DNA of 64,000 nt from Sulfurimonas gotlandica GD1 (lineage in GTDB: Bacteria > Campylobacterota > Campylobacteria > Campylobacterales > Sulfurimonadaceae), in the NCBI RefSeq assembly GCF_000242915.1, contig NZ_AFRZ01000001.1, positions 62,001 to 126,000 of the forward strand. Direction: 5' to 3'. The translations under genes were made by a program, and so were the position numbers. Positions 18,965-26,244 of the stretch are shown here, in pieces. How positions within the stretch are numbered: the stretch's first letter is position 1; each line of letters starts with the position of its first letter. The notes under the pieces are model-generated. The model worked only from the letters and a program-made list of their open reading frames with translations. It was not told the DNA's origin and searched no databases.

Positions 18965-19366
18965 ATGGCATATTTTAAAAAAGTAAAAGTAAAAGACAAA
19001 CTTTACGGCATGGTTTTTGGTGCTGGAAAAGTTACGCAGGTATTTGAAGACTCTCACTACAAAATGATGGTTACATTTAAAAACGGTCATGAGATTCCAT
19101 ATACAGAAGACGGTATTCCAGGCTGGGGTAACTTCAAAAAACAAACTATTTTTTACAAGACAGATATAGATCTTACCGATGTTGATTTCTCTCCTGTATC
19201 TAAAGTGCTCTCTCCTAAAAAAATCATCAAACTAAGAGAAAAGAAAAAGCTCGAAGTTAGACTTCCATCTGGCATCTGGTCAAACTGTGTAAAGTGTGCA
19301 AAAGAGTATGTTGAAGAGATGCTAGAAAACGAAAACTATCACCTTTTTAGAAAAAAAACTGACTAA
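18965..19366 (+). CDS. Hypothetical protein with an SH3-like N-terminus
   Basis: 133 aa, no signal peptide. Residues 1-45 look like a small beta-barrel (VKDKLYGMVFGAGKV then TFKNGHEIPYTEDG). A Lys-rich helix follows (about 84-95), then CVKCA near residue 105. It could bind nucleic acid or a protein partner. A good AAAAAGGA site precedes the ATG. It lies 10 bases before a DUF1566 gene, so the two are probably co-transcribed. Family not recognised. Confidence 0.65.
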   Translation: MAYFKKVKVKDKLYGMVFGAGKVTQVFEDSHYKMMVTFKNGHEIPYTEDGIPGWGNFKKQTIFYKTDIDLTDVDFSPVSKVLSPKKIIKLREKKKLEVRLPSGIWSNCVKCAKEYVEEMLENENYHLFRKKTD

Positions 19367-19376
19367 GGTTATATCT

Positions 19377-19787
19377 ATGAAAAAGCTACTATTTACAGGT
19401 CTATTACTAGTTGCGTCAACTCTATTTGCAGAACGTGTGTTTGTTGATAAAAGTACATCTTTAATCTGGCAAGATCATCAAGACAACCAAGAGCTTTCTA
19501 TTACTTACTATCAGTCTCAAGAGTACTGCGCGAATCTTGTTATTGGGAAGTATAGTGATTTTCGTCTTCCAACACTTGTGGAACTTCAAAGTATAGTTGA
19601 CTATAAAAGCTACGACCCTGCTATCAAAAAAGGTTTTGACTATGTTAGTAATGAGTACTACTGGTCTACTACACCATTTGCTGATGATGCAAAAACAGTC
19701 TGGCTTATACACTTTAGAAAAGGTGAGAGAACTGTTAAAGCTATGCACTATGATAGACACATCAGATGCGTTCAAAGTTCAAAATAG
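19377..19787 (+). CDS. Exported DUF1566 (Lcl C-terminal-like) protein
   Basis: 136 aa with a signal peptide (cleavage near LFA, residue 18). The body is one DUF1566 unit: FVDKSTSLIWQD, then DFRLPTLVELQSIVD, YWSTTPF, and a final HIRCVQ. These small extracytoplasmic domains are common in Campylobacterota; their role is unknown, possibly adhesion or carbohydrate binding. The 3' end overlaps the MEMO1-AMMECR1 gene by 22 bases, so translation is coupled. Confidence 0.82.
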   Translation: MKKLLFTGLLLVASTLFAERVFVDKSTSLIWQDHQDNQELSITYYQSQEYCANLVIGKYSDFRLPTLVELQSIVDYKSYDPAIKKGFDYVSNEYYWSTTPFADDAKTVWLIHFRKGERTVKAMHYDRHIRCVQSSK

Positions 19788-21223
19788 TACAACTATTTTT
19801 ACTACTTTTTTTACTTGAAAATCTCCATGCTCTGCGACCTACTGCAGTAGCTGGATCTTTCTACACAAACAACAAACCTGAGCTTCAAAGAGAAGTAAAC
19901 ACCCTACTCAGAGATGCTAAGACATTTCCAAAACAAAATATCAACGCTCTAATAGTTCCTCATGCTGGTTACGTCTTCTCAGCCAATGTAGCATCTACTG
20001 CATACAAAACACTAAACAAAAAATACAAAAATATCTTTCTCATAGGTTCAAGTCACTACACTAGTTTTGACGGTGCATCTGTATACAACATCGGAGACTA
20101 TAAAACACCACTTGGTAATGTTCAAGTCAACAGAAGCATCGCATCTAAGCTTATCAAAGATTCTAAGTATTTTGTCTTTAGAGCAGAAGCCCACGAAAAA
20201 GAGCACACACTAGAAGTTCAACTTCCATTTTTACAAACTATATATGGTGACGATTTAAAGATAGTTCCTATTATTATCGCTACTTCAAATCTCCAAACTA
20301 TCATCTCTATATCTAAGACTCTATCGCCCTACTTTAACGATGACAACCTTTTCATAATAAGCACAGATCTCTCGCACTATCCGACGTTCAGAGATGCTAA
20401 CATAGTAGATAAAAACATACTCGACTCACTTGTAAAAAACAGCCCAAAAAAGTTTGTAGAAGCCTTGGCAAAAAATGAAGATGCAAAGATAGAAGCACTC
20501 CAAACATCAGCTTGTGGATGGACTTCACTTCTAACACTTCTCTACATGACTCAAGACAAAGCTTACAAGTATGAAACACTAGAGTACAAAAACTCTGCAC
20601 ATTCTAAGTATGGAGACAAAAAAAGAGTAGTCGGTTATGGAGCGATGAGAGTTTACAAATCTGATGAGTTTTTTCTAACTGTGAAAGAAAAACAAGAGTT
20701 GCTAAAAATCGCTAAAGAATCTCTATATGAAGCTATCATAAATAAAAAAAGACATGTCATAGATGAGAGCAAAGTATCCGCAAAACTTAGAGAACCTCTG
20801 GGAGCTTTCGTGACGCTTCACAAAGAAAATAGACTCAGAGGTTGCATCGGTACATTTGAGCCCGATAAACCACTTTATAAAGTCATAGTGGACATGACTA
20901 TAGCATCTGCACTTAATGATGAGAGATTTAAAGAAGTGACACCTGATGAGCTTAAAAATATAGACATCGAGGTATCAGTCCTTACACCTAGAAAAAAGAT
21001 ATCTTCGCTAGATGAAATCGTCATAGGCAAACATGGAATCTACATAAAAAAAGACTCTAAGACTGGAACCTATCTGCCTCATGTTGCAACTCAAATGAAA
21101 TGGAATGTAAAAGAGTTTGTAGGTAACTGCTCAAATGAGAAAGTTGGCATCGGCTTTGATGGATACAAAGATGCAGAGCTTTTTATATATGAAGCTATAG
21201 TATTTGATAAAAAAGGATTATAA
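19766..21223 (+). CDS. Exported MEMO1-AMMECR1 fusion (AmmeMemoRadiSam proteins B and A)
   Basis: 485 aa. A hydrophobic signal sequence (residues 5-22) precedes a MEMO1 domain (about 24-290) with RPTAVAGSFY, VPHAGYVFS, GSSHY and STDLSHYP, the putative metal-site histidines. An AMMECR1 domain follows (about 310-480) with REPLGAFVTLH, LRGCIGTF and the IGKHGIYI region. The two are usually separate proteins associated with a radical-SAM partner in the AmmeMemoRadiSam system of unknown function; that partner is not in this window. The start lies inside the upstream DUF1566 gene and no later in-frame Met fits the domain boundary, so the signal sequence looks genuine. Confidence 0.88.
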   Translation: MRSKFKIVQLFLLLFLLENLHALRPTAVAGSFYTNNKPELQREVNTLLRDAKTFPKQNINALIVPHAGYVFSANVASTAYKTLNKKYKNIFLIGSSHYTSFDGASVYNIGDYKTPLGNVQVNRSIASKLIKDSKYFVFRAEAHEKEHTLEVQLPFLQTIYGDDLKIVPIIIATSNLQTIISISKTLSPYFNDDNLFIISTDLSHYPTFRDANIVDKNILDSLVKNSPKKFVEALAKNEDAKIEALQTSACGWTSLLTLLYMTQDKAYKYETLEYKNSAHSKYGDKKRVVGYGAMRVYKSDEFFLTVKEKQELLKIAKESLYEAIINKKRHVIDESKVSAKLREPLGAFVTLHKENRLRGCIGTFEPDKPLYKVIVDMTIASALNDERFKEVTPDELKNIDIEVSVLTPRKKISSLDEIVIGKHGIYIKKDSKTGTYLPHVATQMKWNVKEFVGNCSNEKVGIGFDGYKDAELFIYEAIVFDKKGL

Positions 21224-21224
21224 A

Positions 21225-21701
21225 ATGATAAAAGCAATATTGACATTAACATTAACAGCGGTTGTATCATCAGCTTGGTTTGTTCCAAGCTTTGGCAGTT
21301 ATGGCTCGGATTCTACTAATATAGATACAAACTATGTACGAGACGATAAGCAAGAGGTAGTTATAGATAATAAAAACCATAAGATGTTCTACGACTCCAA
21401 ACCTACAAAAAGAATGCACTTTATTAAAGCATGGAGCTATTGTCAAAAAATGGACTATCTGGGAAAAATAGACTGGAGAGTTCCTACAAAAGATGAGTCT
21501 CGTGATTTACTTGAACTTTCAAGGTCAAATGTAAAATCAAAACATGCTTTTAAGAATGTGGATAGAGAACGTTACTGGACATCAACTGAGTTTAGAGATG
21601 GTATTGATGGATGGTATGTTGATTTTGACTTAGGAAGATACTCTACGGAAGAGTTCACTAAGCTATATCGTGTTATTTGTGTTAGAGACTCAAAAGATTA
21701 A
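21225..21701 (+). CDS. Second exported DUF1566-family protein
   Basis: 158 aa from ATG 21225, preceded by AAAAGGATTATAAA; the frame is open further upstream to a TTG inside the fusion gene but without a site. It has a signal peptide of about 18 residues (to SSAWF), then one DUF1566 unit with WSYCQKM, DWRVPTKDES, RYWTSTEF and YRVICVRD. It begins next to the stop of the MEMO1-AMMECR1 gene, giving the order DUF1566, fusion, DUF1566. Function unknown. Confidence 0.8.
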   Translation: MIKAILTLTLTAVVSSAWFVPSFGSYGSDSTNIDTNYVRDDKQEVVIDNKNHKMFYDSKPTKRMHFIKAWSYCQKMDYLGKIDWRVPTKDESRDLLELSRSNVKSKHAFKNVDRERYWTSTEFRDGIDGWYVDFDLGRYSTEEFTKLYRVICVRDSKD

Positions 21702-22100
21702 ATCTTTTTGAATTCTCTCAAATGCTGTTATAGAATCATCTTGTGTCACTGAATCTTTTAAGTCAATATAGTAGCTGTAAAAAAGTTTTCCATCTTTAGA
21801 AATTTGTATTTTCAGATAACTTGTAGGGAAATTTGAAAGAGCTTTTTTCTGGCTGTTTTGATTAGAGTTACAGACGATTCCACTTTTATGTGAAACATCC
21901 ATTTTTATGGAACATTGCTTGTCAAAAGAATAGAGTTCATTTAAAGTCTTCTCTATCTTTTCATCTGGAGGAAAGACTACAAGTCTCATGCACTCTATTT
22001 TATTTTGAGAAATAGTTTTGTCGAAGATATTTACAGTTGCGTTATCACTGCATCCATGTAAAAAAAGAAGTAGAAAAGAAAGAGCGATAAAAGGTTTCAA
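21690..22100 (-). CDS. Lipoprotein of unknown function
   Basis: 136 aa with a lipoprotein signal peptide; the lipobox is LHGC, Cys17. The mature part has three or four more cysteines (about C37, C63, C76), which could form disulphides, and ends with a helical ITAFERIQKDL. It is the last gene of a minus-strand run of tightly packed genes starting at the FetB-like permease, with a 3-base gap to the preceding gene. It overlaps the convergent DUF1566 gene by 12 bases. Family not recognised. Confidence 0.65.
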   Translation of the reverse strand: MKPFIALSFLLLFLHGCSDNATVNIFDKTISQNKIECMRLVVFPPDEKIEKTLNELYSFDKQCSIKMDVSHKSGIVCNSNQNSQKKALSNFPTSYLKIQISKDGKLFYSYYIDLKDSVTQDDSITAFERIQKDLIF

Positions 22101-22103
22101 AAT

Positions 22104-22433
22104 TTATACTAAAGTCTCTATATCAACCAACTCTACACGTTCACAATCTTTTTTAAATAACTTTTTTGTGGTTGCATCTTCTTCAGCCAATACTAAAATA
22201 TCTGCAAAATCATCTTTTGAGACTTCAAATGTATATAACTCTTTTGTAGTCTCAACTCTAAGCTGTGCATCTTTTGCATCTGTAAGTAGTTCAATATTTC
22301 TCAAACCCTTTGCAAATTCACTTTTTATTGCCTTTGAAACCTTATCATTTAAAAGCAGTTCACTTAAGAGTACGCTCGCGTTTAAATCTGATTCACACAA
22401 AATCTTATATGTTATGACGATATTACCATTCAT
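22104..22433 (-). CDS. Hypothetical protein
   Basis: 109 aa, no signal peptide, mixed alpha/beta, acidic C-terminus. A good AAAGGA site precedes the ATG. It lies 18 bases after the 86-aa gene and 3 bases before the lipoprotein gene, so it belongs to the same operon. Two cysteines (about C13 and C96). I do not recognise it. Confidence 0.6.
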   Translation of the reverse strand: MNGNIVITYKILCESDLNASVLLSELLLNDKVSKAIKSEFAKGLRNIELLTDAKDAQLRVETTKELYTFEVSKDDFADILVLAEEDATTKKLFKKDCERVELVDIETLV

Positions 22434-22451
22434 TATTCTAATCCTTTATTT

Positions 22452-22712
22452 CTATAGCTTATCTGGAGTTAAACCAACCTCTTCTAGATAATGGCGAAGT
22501 TTACTGATTGAATCCTTAGACAAGTCGTTACTATGTGAAAGTGCCATTATGAATTCTTTATTGTTAAAAAGCAGTTTCGCTTTATTGTGCTTTGATATTT
22601 CAACTTCCACTTCGTAATGCTCAAGAGCAGATAGTAATCTTTTAACATCTATATTTCCAGATACCGGATGCTCAAACAGTTTTTCTATTTTACTTTTATA
22701 TTTATGACTCAT
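22452..22712 (-). CDS. Small hypothetical protein
   Basis: 86 aa, basic, no membrane segment. The layout is a Lys-rich start, a V-E-V-E-I strand, then a C-terminal helix (SKLRHYLEEVGL). AAAGGA lies before the ATG. It sits 9 bases after the degenerate GGDEF gene in the minus-strand operon. It might interact with that protein; nothing in the sequence proves it. Confidence 0.6.
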   Translation of the reverse strand: MSHKYKSKIEKLFEHPVSGNIDVKRLLSALEHYEVEVEISKHNKAKLLFNNKEFIMALSHSNDLSKDSISKLRHYLEEVGLTPDKL

Positions 22713-22721
22713 CTGTGTCCT

Positions 22722-23291
22722 TTAAACTATTATAACACTGTGTGTGTGATCTTTTTCTATTTCTAGAAGTGCCTTATCCAGTCTTTGAAATATCAACTTC
22801 ATATCATCATCTTTTTCAAAAATAGTAGTTGAGAAGTTTGATTTTAGATGCGATACATTTCCAAAAATATTTTGCAGTATTATTGTATTTAATTTATGCG
22901 CATACTTATCGACACCTTCTATGTCTGTGTTAGGCGCAATTATTACAAAATTTTTCTGATCATACTTTATAAGTATATCAGTGTTTCTAATCTTTAGTTT
23001 TAAGAGTTTAGTAATATCTTTTAGTATCTGCTTTGAGACTCTATCTCTAAAGATATCATCACTTCTTCCAATATTATAGACTCTAAACATCATCACACTC
23101 ACGTTTTGTGAGTTTTTATGGATTTTCTCTATATGCGACTGAAGAGAGGTATACTCTTTTAGTTTATCAAGAGCACTTACACTGTAAACTGAAGAGTCAT
23201 CATGAGAGCTATTTGCAACGCACTCTTCTATCAGCTCTATCAATTCTTCTTTAGTTTTAGAATGCAAATCTATACCTTTGATATCAAACAC
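22722..23291 (-). CDS. Degenerate GGDEF-like domain protein
   Basis: 189 aa from GTG 23291 with AGAGG upstream. After a helical start (residues 1-50) the rest follows the GGDEF fold: SVMMFRVYNIG where active enzymes have the metal-binding Asp strand, ILKDITKLLK, NTDILIKYDQKNFVIIAPN at the signature turn, then DKYAHKLNTII. The GGDEF signature is replaced by YDQKNF, so no cyclase activity is expected. It may bind nucleotide or act as a scaffold. It lies between the CHAD gene and small unknown genes in one operon. Confidence 0.7.
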   Translation of the reverse strand: MFDIKGIDLHSKTKEELIELIEECVANSSHDDSSVYSVSALDKLKEYTSLQSHIEKIHKNSQNVSVMMFRVYNIGRSDDIFRDRVSKQILKDITKLLKLKIRNTDILIKYDQKNFVIIAPNTDIEGVDKYAHKLNTIILQNIFGNVSHLKSNFSTTIFEKDDDMKLIFQRLDKALLEIEKDHTHSVIIV

Positions 23292-23320
23292 GCTTAAACC
23301 TCTTAGTATCTGTTCTTATT

Positions 23321-24115
23321 TTATAGTATATCAAAATTTTCAAATAGTGCCTGCTTCGAGGAAAGTAACTTTAACTCATAGTAATTTTGCAATTCCAAAA
23401 ACTCACTTTCCAAAAGTTCATCTTCTATGTTTTTAATAAGTTCAAGTCTTACAGAGTTGTCCTGTATCTCCCCAAAAAACTCTTGTATTATTTTTAATTT
23501 TGGCGTATCAAATTCAAATGCTCTTTCATTAGAAAAACAGTGTTCATAGATGTCAAGCGCGTAACGAAACTTCTTGAACTCTTTTCTAAGGTTATGAAGC
23601 TCATGTAATGGTGTATGCAAGTCAACTCTGCTGAGTTTTTTATATCTAATTTTTTTTGCTTTTGAGATAATTGCATATCTGTCTACACTATAAACATCAT
23701 AAATAAAAAACGCACTCTCTCTGCTCATCATAGAAAGTATTTCAAGACTGTTTTTATACTCCTTACTGCTTATGGCATCTAAGAATGATTTAAAAGCATT
23801 TTCTCGTTTTACTCTCATCAGAAGGCCTAACTTTTCTTTTAGTAAATCAGAACAAAACAAAGTTTTTATGTCCATTAAAAAAAGGTCTATATCTCTTAGT
23901 TGTGCTGTAGGTTTTAGTAATTTTTTAATAAGCTTTGAGAACTCTTTTGAAGAGTGCAAATCTATCTCTTTAGCATAGATTTCACTGCAGGCATAAATCT
24001 TTCTAAGGTTTACTCTGTATTGATGTAAAAGCTCTATATCATCTTTTATTAGCAACACAGCATGCATCTTATTCGCAAGTATCACTCTGCTGCTAAACCA
24101 CTTTCTAAACTCCAT
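23321..24115 (-). CDS. CHAD domain protein
   Basis: 264 aa, all helical, cytoplasmic. Conserved histidine and basic residues of the CHAD fold are seen in LLHQYRVNLRKI (about 29-40) and LHNLRKEFKKFRYAL (about 176-190), as in polyphosphate-granule-associated CHAD proteins. CHAD domains bind polyphosphate. The ATG is 3 bases past the FetB-like stop, so the two are translationally linked. No CYTH domain is fused or adjacent. Confidence 0.85.
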   Translation of the reverse strand: MEFRKWFSSRVILANKMHAVLLIKDDIELLHQYRVNLRKIYACSEIYAKEIDLHSSKEFSKLIKKLLKPTAQLRDIDLFLMDIKTLFCSDLLKEKLGLLMRVKRENAFKSFLDAISSKEYKNSLEILSMMSRESAFFIYDVYSVDRYAIISKAKKIRYKKLSRVDLHTPLHELHNLRKEFKKFRYALDIYEHCFSNERAFEFDTPKLKIIQEFFGEIQDNSVRLELIKNIEDELLESEFLELQNYYELKLLSSKQALFENFDIL

Positions 24116-24118
24116 TAT

Positions 24119-24808
24119 TCAGGCCTTTTTAGAGATTAATTTCAAGTACAAAATAACACTGATTCCTGAGCTTCCTAAAATCATTGCCATTACTACTATC
24201 TGGTATCTCACAGCGACTAACGGATCTACTCCTGAGAGAATCTGACCAGTCATCATACCAGGAAGTGAGACTATGCCGACTGCTAAAAAAGAGTTTATGA
24301 CAGGAATCATCGAAGCTTTAAAAGTCGCTTTTAGTGCTTCATGGGACGATGATGTTTTTACTTCTTTTTCAAACCTCTCAGCAGCCAATGAGACTGAGTT
24401 CATCGAGTTTGCATATATCATCCCCGCAATTGGTATGACATATCTAGGCTCATAAAAAGGAGTAAGATCCAAGATGAATTCTATGACTAGAACAAGGTTT
24501 ATTGTTCCACCTACTGCTATGGAGAAAAAGATTATAAAGTAAGAAGAGAGAGTGCCGTTATGAATGTTTCTCATGACTATGTAACTAGACATTGATATCA
24601 TGACAAGGACTATGAAGATACCAATATACCAAGAGTCATTTTCAAAGATGTAGATAAGAACATAACCGATAAGAAGTAGTTGAATAACCATGCGCAAAGT
24701 TGCGTATATGACCTCTTTTGAGTCATCGGCCCACTCTTTGTAGTAGTACCAAACAACAGCTAGAGGAAGAAGTAAAAATAGAAAGTTTTGGACTGGTATC
24801 AACTCCAT
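24119..24808 (-). CDS. FetB/YbbM-like ABC transporter permease (UPF0014)
   Basis: 229 aa with seven or so hydrophobic helices. UPF0014 signatures include LRMVIQLLLIGY near the start, IPIAGMIYANSMNSVSLAAER in the middle, and SLPGMMTGQILSGVDP near the end. In E. coli FetAB takes part in iron export and oxidative-stress resistance. The FetA ATPase is not in this window, so the partner must lie elsewhere. First gene of a six-gene minus-strand operon (FetB, CHAD, degenerate GGDEF, two small genes, lipoprotein). GGAG lies upstream of the ATG. Confidence 0.88.
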   Translation of the reverse strand: MELIPVQNFLFLLLPLAVVWYYYKEWADDSKEVIYATLRMVIQLLLIGYVLIYIFENDSWYIGIFIVLVMISMSSYIVMRNIHNGTLSSYFIIFFSIAVGGTINLVLVIEFILDLTPFYEPRYVIPIAGMIYANSMNSVSLAAERFEKEVKTSSSHEALKATFKASMIPVINSFLAVGIVSLPGMMTGQILSGVDPLVAVRYQIVVMAMILGSSGISVILYLKLISKKA

Positions 24809-24859
24809 ACTACTCTCCGGAATTTATATTATCCTAGTAGTATACAGTTTAATTTATTA

Positions 24860-25540
24860 CTATTTCTTTTTAAAGATAAGTAGTGTCTTGTCCTCAGTGT
24901 CATAAAGAGAAAACGTTTGTTTATCTATTAGTTTGAGGTTTGTAAGTTTTTGAAAAGTTTTTATTTTATGGAAGTATTGAACTATGGTATCTTGATGTTT
25001 TATGTACTTTCCATCAGTCTTTTCAAAAAGAGTAAACTGTGTATGAAGTTCATCATCTGCAAACTCAGCATCTACGACTAAGAACTCTTTATCATTCTCA
25101 GCACTCATAGTTCCTTCTGCAACATCGCTAAATCCATAACGAGTGTTTATGTCTGCTATGAAGATTCCATCATCATTTAGCTTAGATGCCACTGCATCTA
25201 AAAACTTTACAAGCTCATCGTTGTTCATAAAGTTTAAGACATCAAAGATAGAAACAACCGCATCATAAGTGCCTTCAATCTCTGCTACGTCTATGCACTC
25301 AGCATCTAAGCCCTGAGCCTTACACTCTTCAACCATAACAGCACTAAGGTCTACACCTTTACAACTGACACCATCACTGATCATGCGCTGCATAAAACCG
25401 CCGCGTCCACAACCCACATCTAGTAGAGTCTTGATTTTATATTCATCAAGTTCTGAACGATAGAGGTCATAAAGTGCCTCAGTTGCTTCTTCTATTCCTA
25501 AAAGATGCTCAGCTTTTGCGTATAAGTCAAGATTTGTCAT
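24860..25540 (-). CDS. Class I SAM-dependent methyltransferase
   Basis: 226 aa Rossmann-type methyltransferase. Motif I is LLDVGCGRGGFMQ (about 40-52), followed by GVDLSAVMVEECKAQG, then VVSIFDVLNFM (motif II/III position) and GIFIADINTRYGF. It has the general shape of methyltransferase domain 25 enzymes acting on small molecules. Its ATG overlaps the hisG stop by one base (TAATG), so it is expressed with hisG, but no role in histidine synthesis is known. Confidence 0.82.
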   Translation of the reverse strand: MTNLDLYAKAEHLLGIEEATEALYDLYRSELDEYKIKTLLDVGCGRGGFMQRMISDGVSCKGVDLSAVMVEECKAQGLDAECIDVAEIEGTYDAVVSIFDVLNFMNNDELVKFLDAVASKLNDDGIFIADINTRYGFSDVAEGTMSAENDKEFLVVDAEFADDELHTQFTLFEKTDGKYIKHQDTIVQYFHKIKTFQKLTNLKLIDKQTFSLYDTEDKTLLIFKKK

Positions 25541-26166
25541 TAAACGTTTTGCTCTGCTTTTATAATTTCATTTATCTTCTCATAGATATCTAGAACTTCA
25601 TCTTTTTTAGCGATATAGCTATTTTTGTTTGCGATAAGGTAAGTTGATGAAGTCATGATATCCTGAACAACTTCTAGTCCGTTTTGCTTCATAGTAGTAC
25701 CTGTCTCAACAACATCAACTATCATATCAGCAAGTCCAATAATCGGAGCAAGTTCAATAGAACCGTAAAGTTTGATGATATCTACTGATACAGCACGCTC
25801 TTCAAAGTAACGCTTAGTGATGTTAACCATCTTAGATGCTACTTTTAAGTCAGGTTTGTCAAAGTCAAGTTTCTCACCTTTTTTCATACCAATAGAAACT
25901 TTACAAATACCACGTCTAAGGTCAAGCAGACGGATAACATCTAAGCCCTGCTCTTCTAAAGTGTCTAGTCCAACTACACCGATGTCAGCAGCCTGATGAT
26001 AAACATATGTAGCTACATCTTGGTTTCTTACAAGTAAAAAACGAAAATTTGGAGTATCTAAGATAAGCTTTCTATCATCAAACTTAAAACTGTCACCAAA
26101 TATAGTCTCAAATATTTCTAAAGTCTCTTTAGCAATACGACCCTTTGGAAGTGCAACTGTTAGCAT
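25540..26166 (-). CDS. hisG: ATP phosphoribosyltransferase, short form
   Basis: 208 aa, the length of the short HisG form that lacks the C-terminal regulatory domain and works with HisZ. It starts LTVALPKGRIAKETLEIF; VRNQDVATYVYHQAADIGVVG forms the substrate domain, and DVVETGTTMKQNGL is the PRPP-binding loop. It catalyses the first step of histidine biosynthesis. hisZ is not in the window. It is followed with a one-base overlap by a methyltransferase gene. Confidence 0.96.
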   Translation of the reverse strand: MLTVALPKGRIAKETLEIFETIFGDSFKFDDRKLILDTPNFRFLLVRNQDVATYVYHQAADIGVVGLDTLEEQGLDVIRLLDLRRGICKVSIGMKKGEKLDFDKPDLKVASKMVNITKRYFEERAVSVDIIKLYGSIELAPIIGLADMIVDVVETGTTMKQNGLEVVQDIMTSSTYLIANKNSYIAKKDEVLDIYEKINEIIKAEQNV

Positions 26167-26244
26167 TTTATGCCCTTATATATATTATTATTTTTCGCAT
26201 TTTATCTAAATGTAGCTCAAAGTTTTATGAGTTATAGATAACTT

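Noticed and set aside
23494-23676. Shadow ORFs opposite or out of frame to CHAD, selA, RND and other genes
   Set aside because: They overlap well-supported genes entirely, have no ribosome-binding sites, and show no domain pattern.
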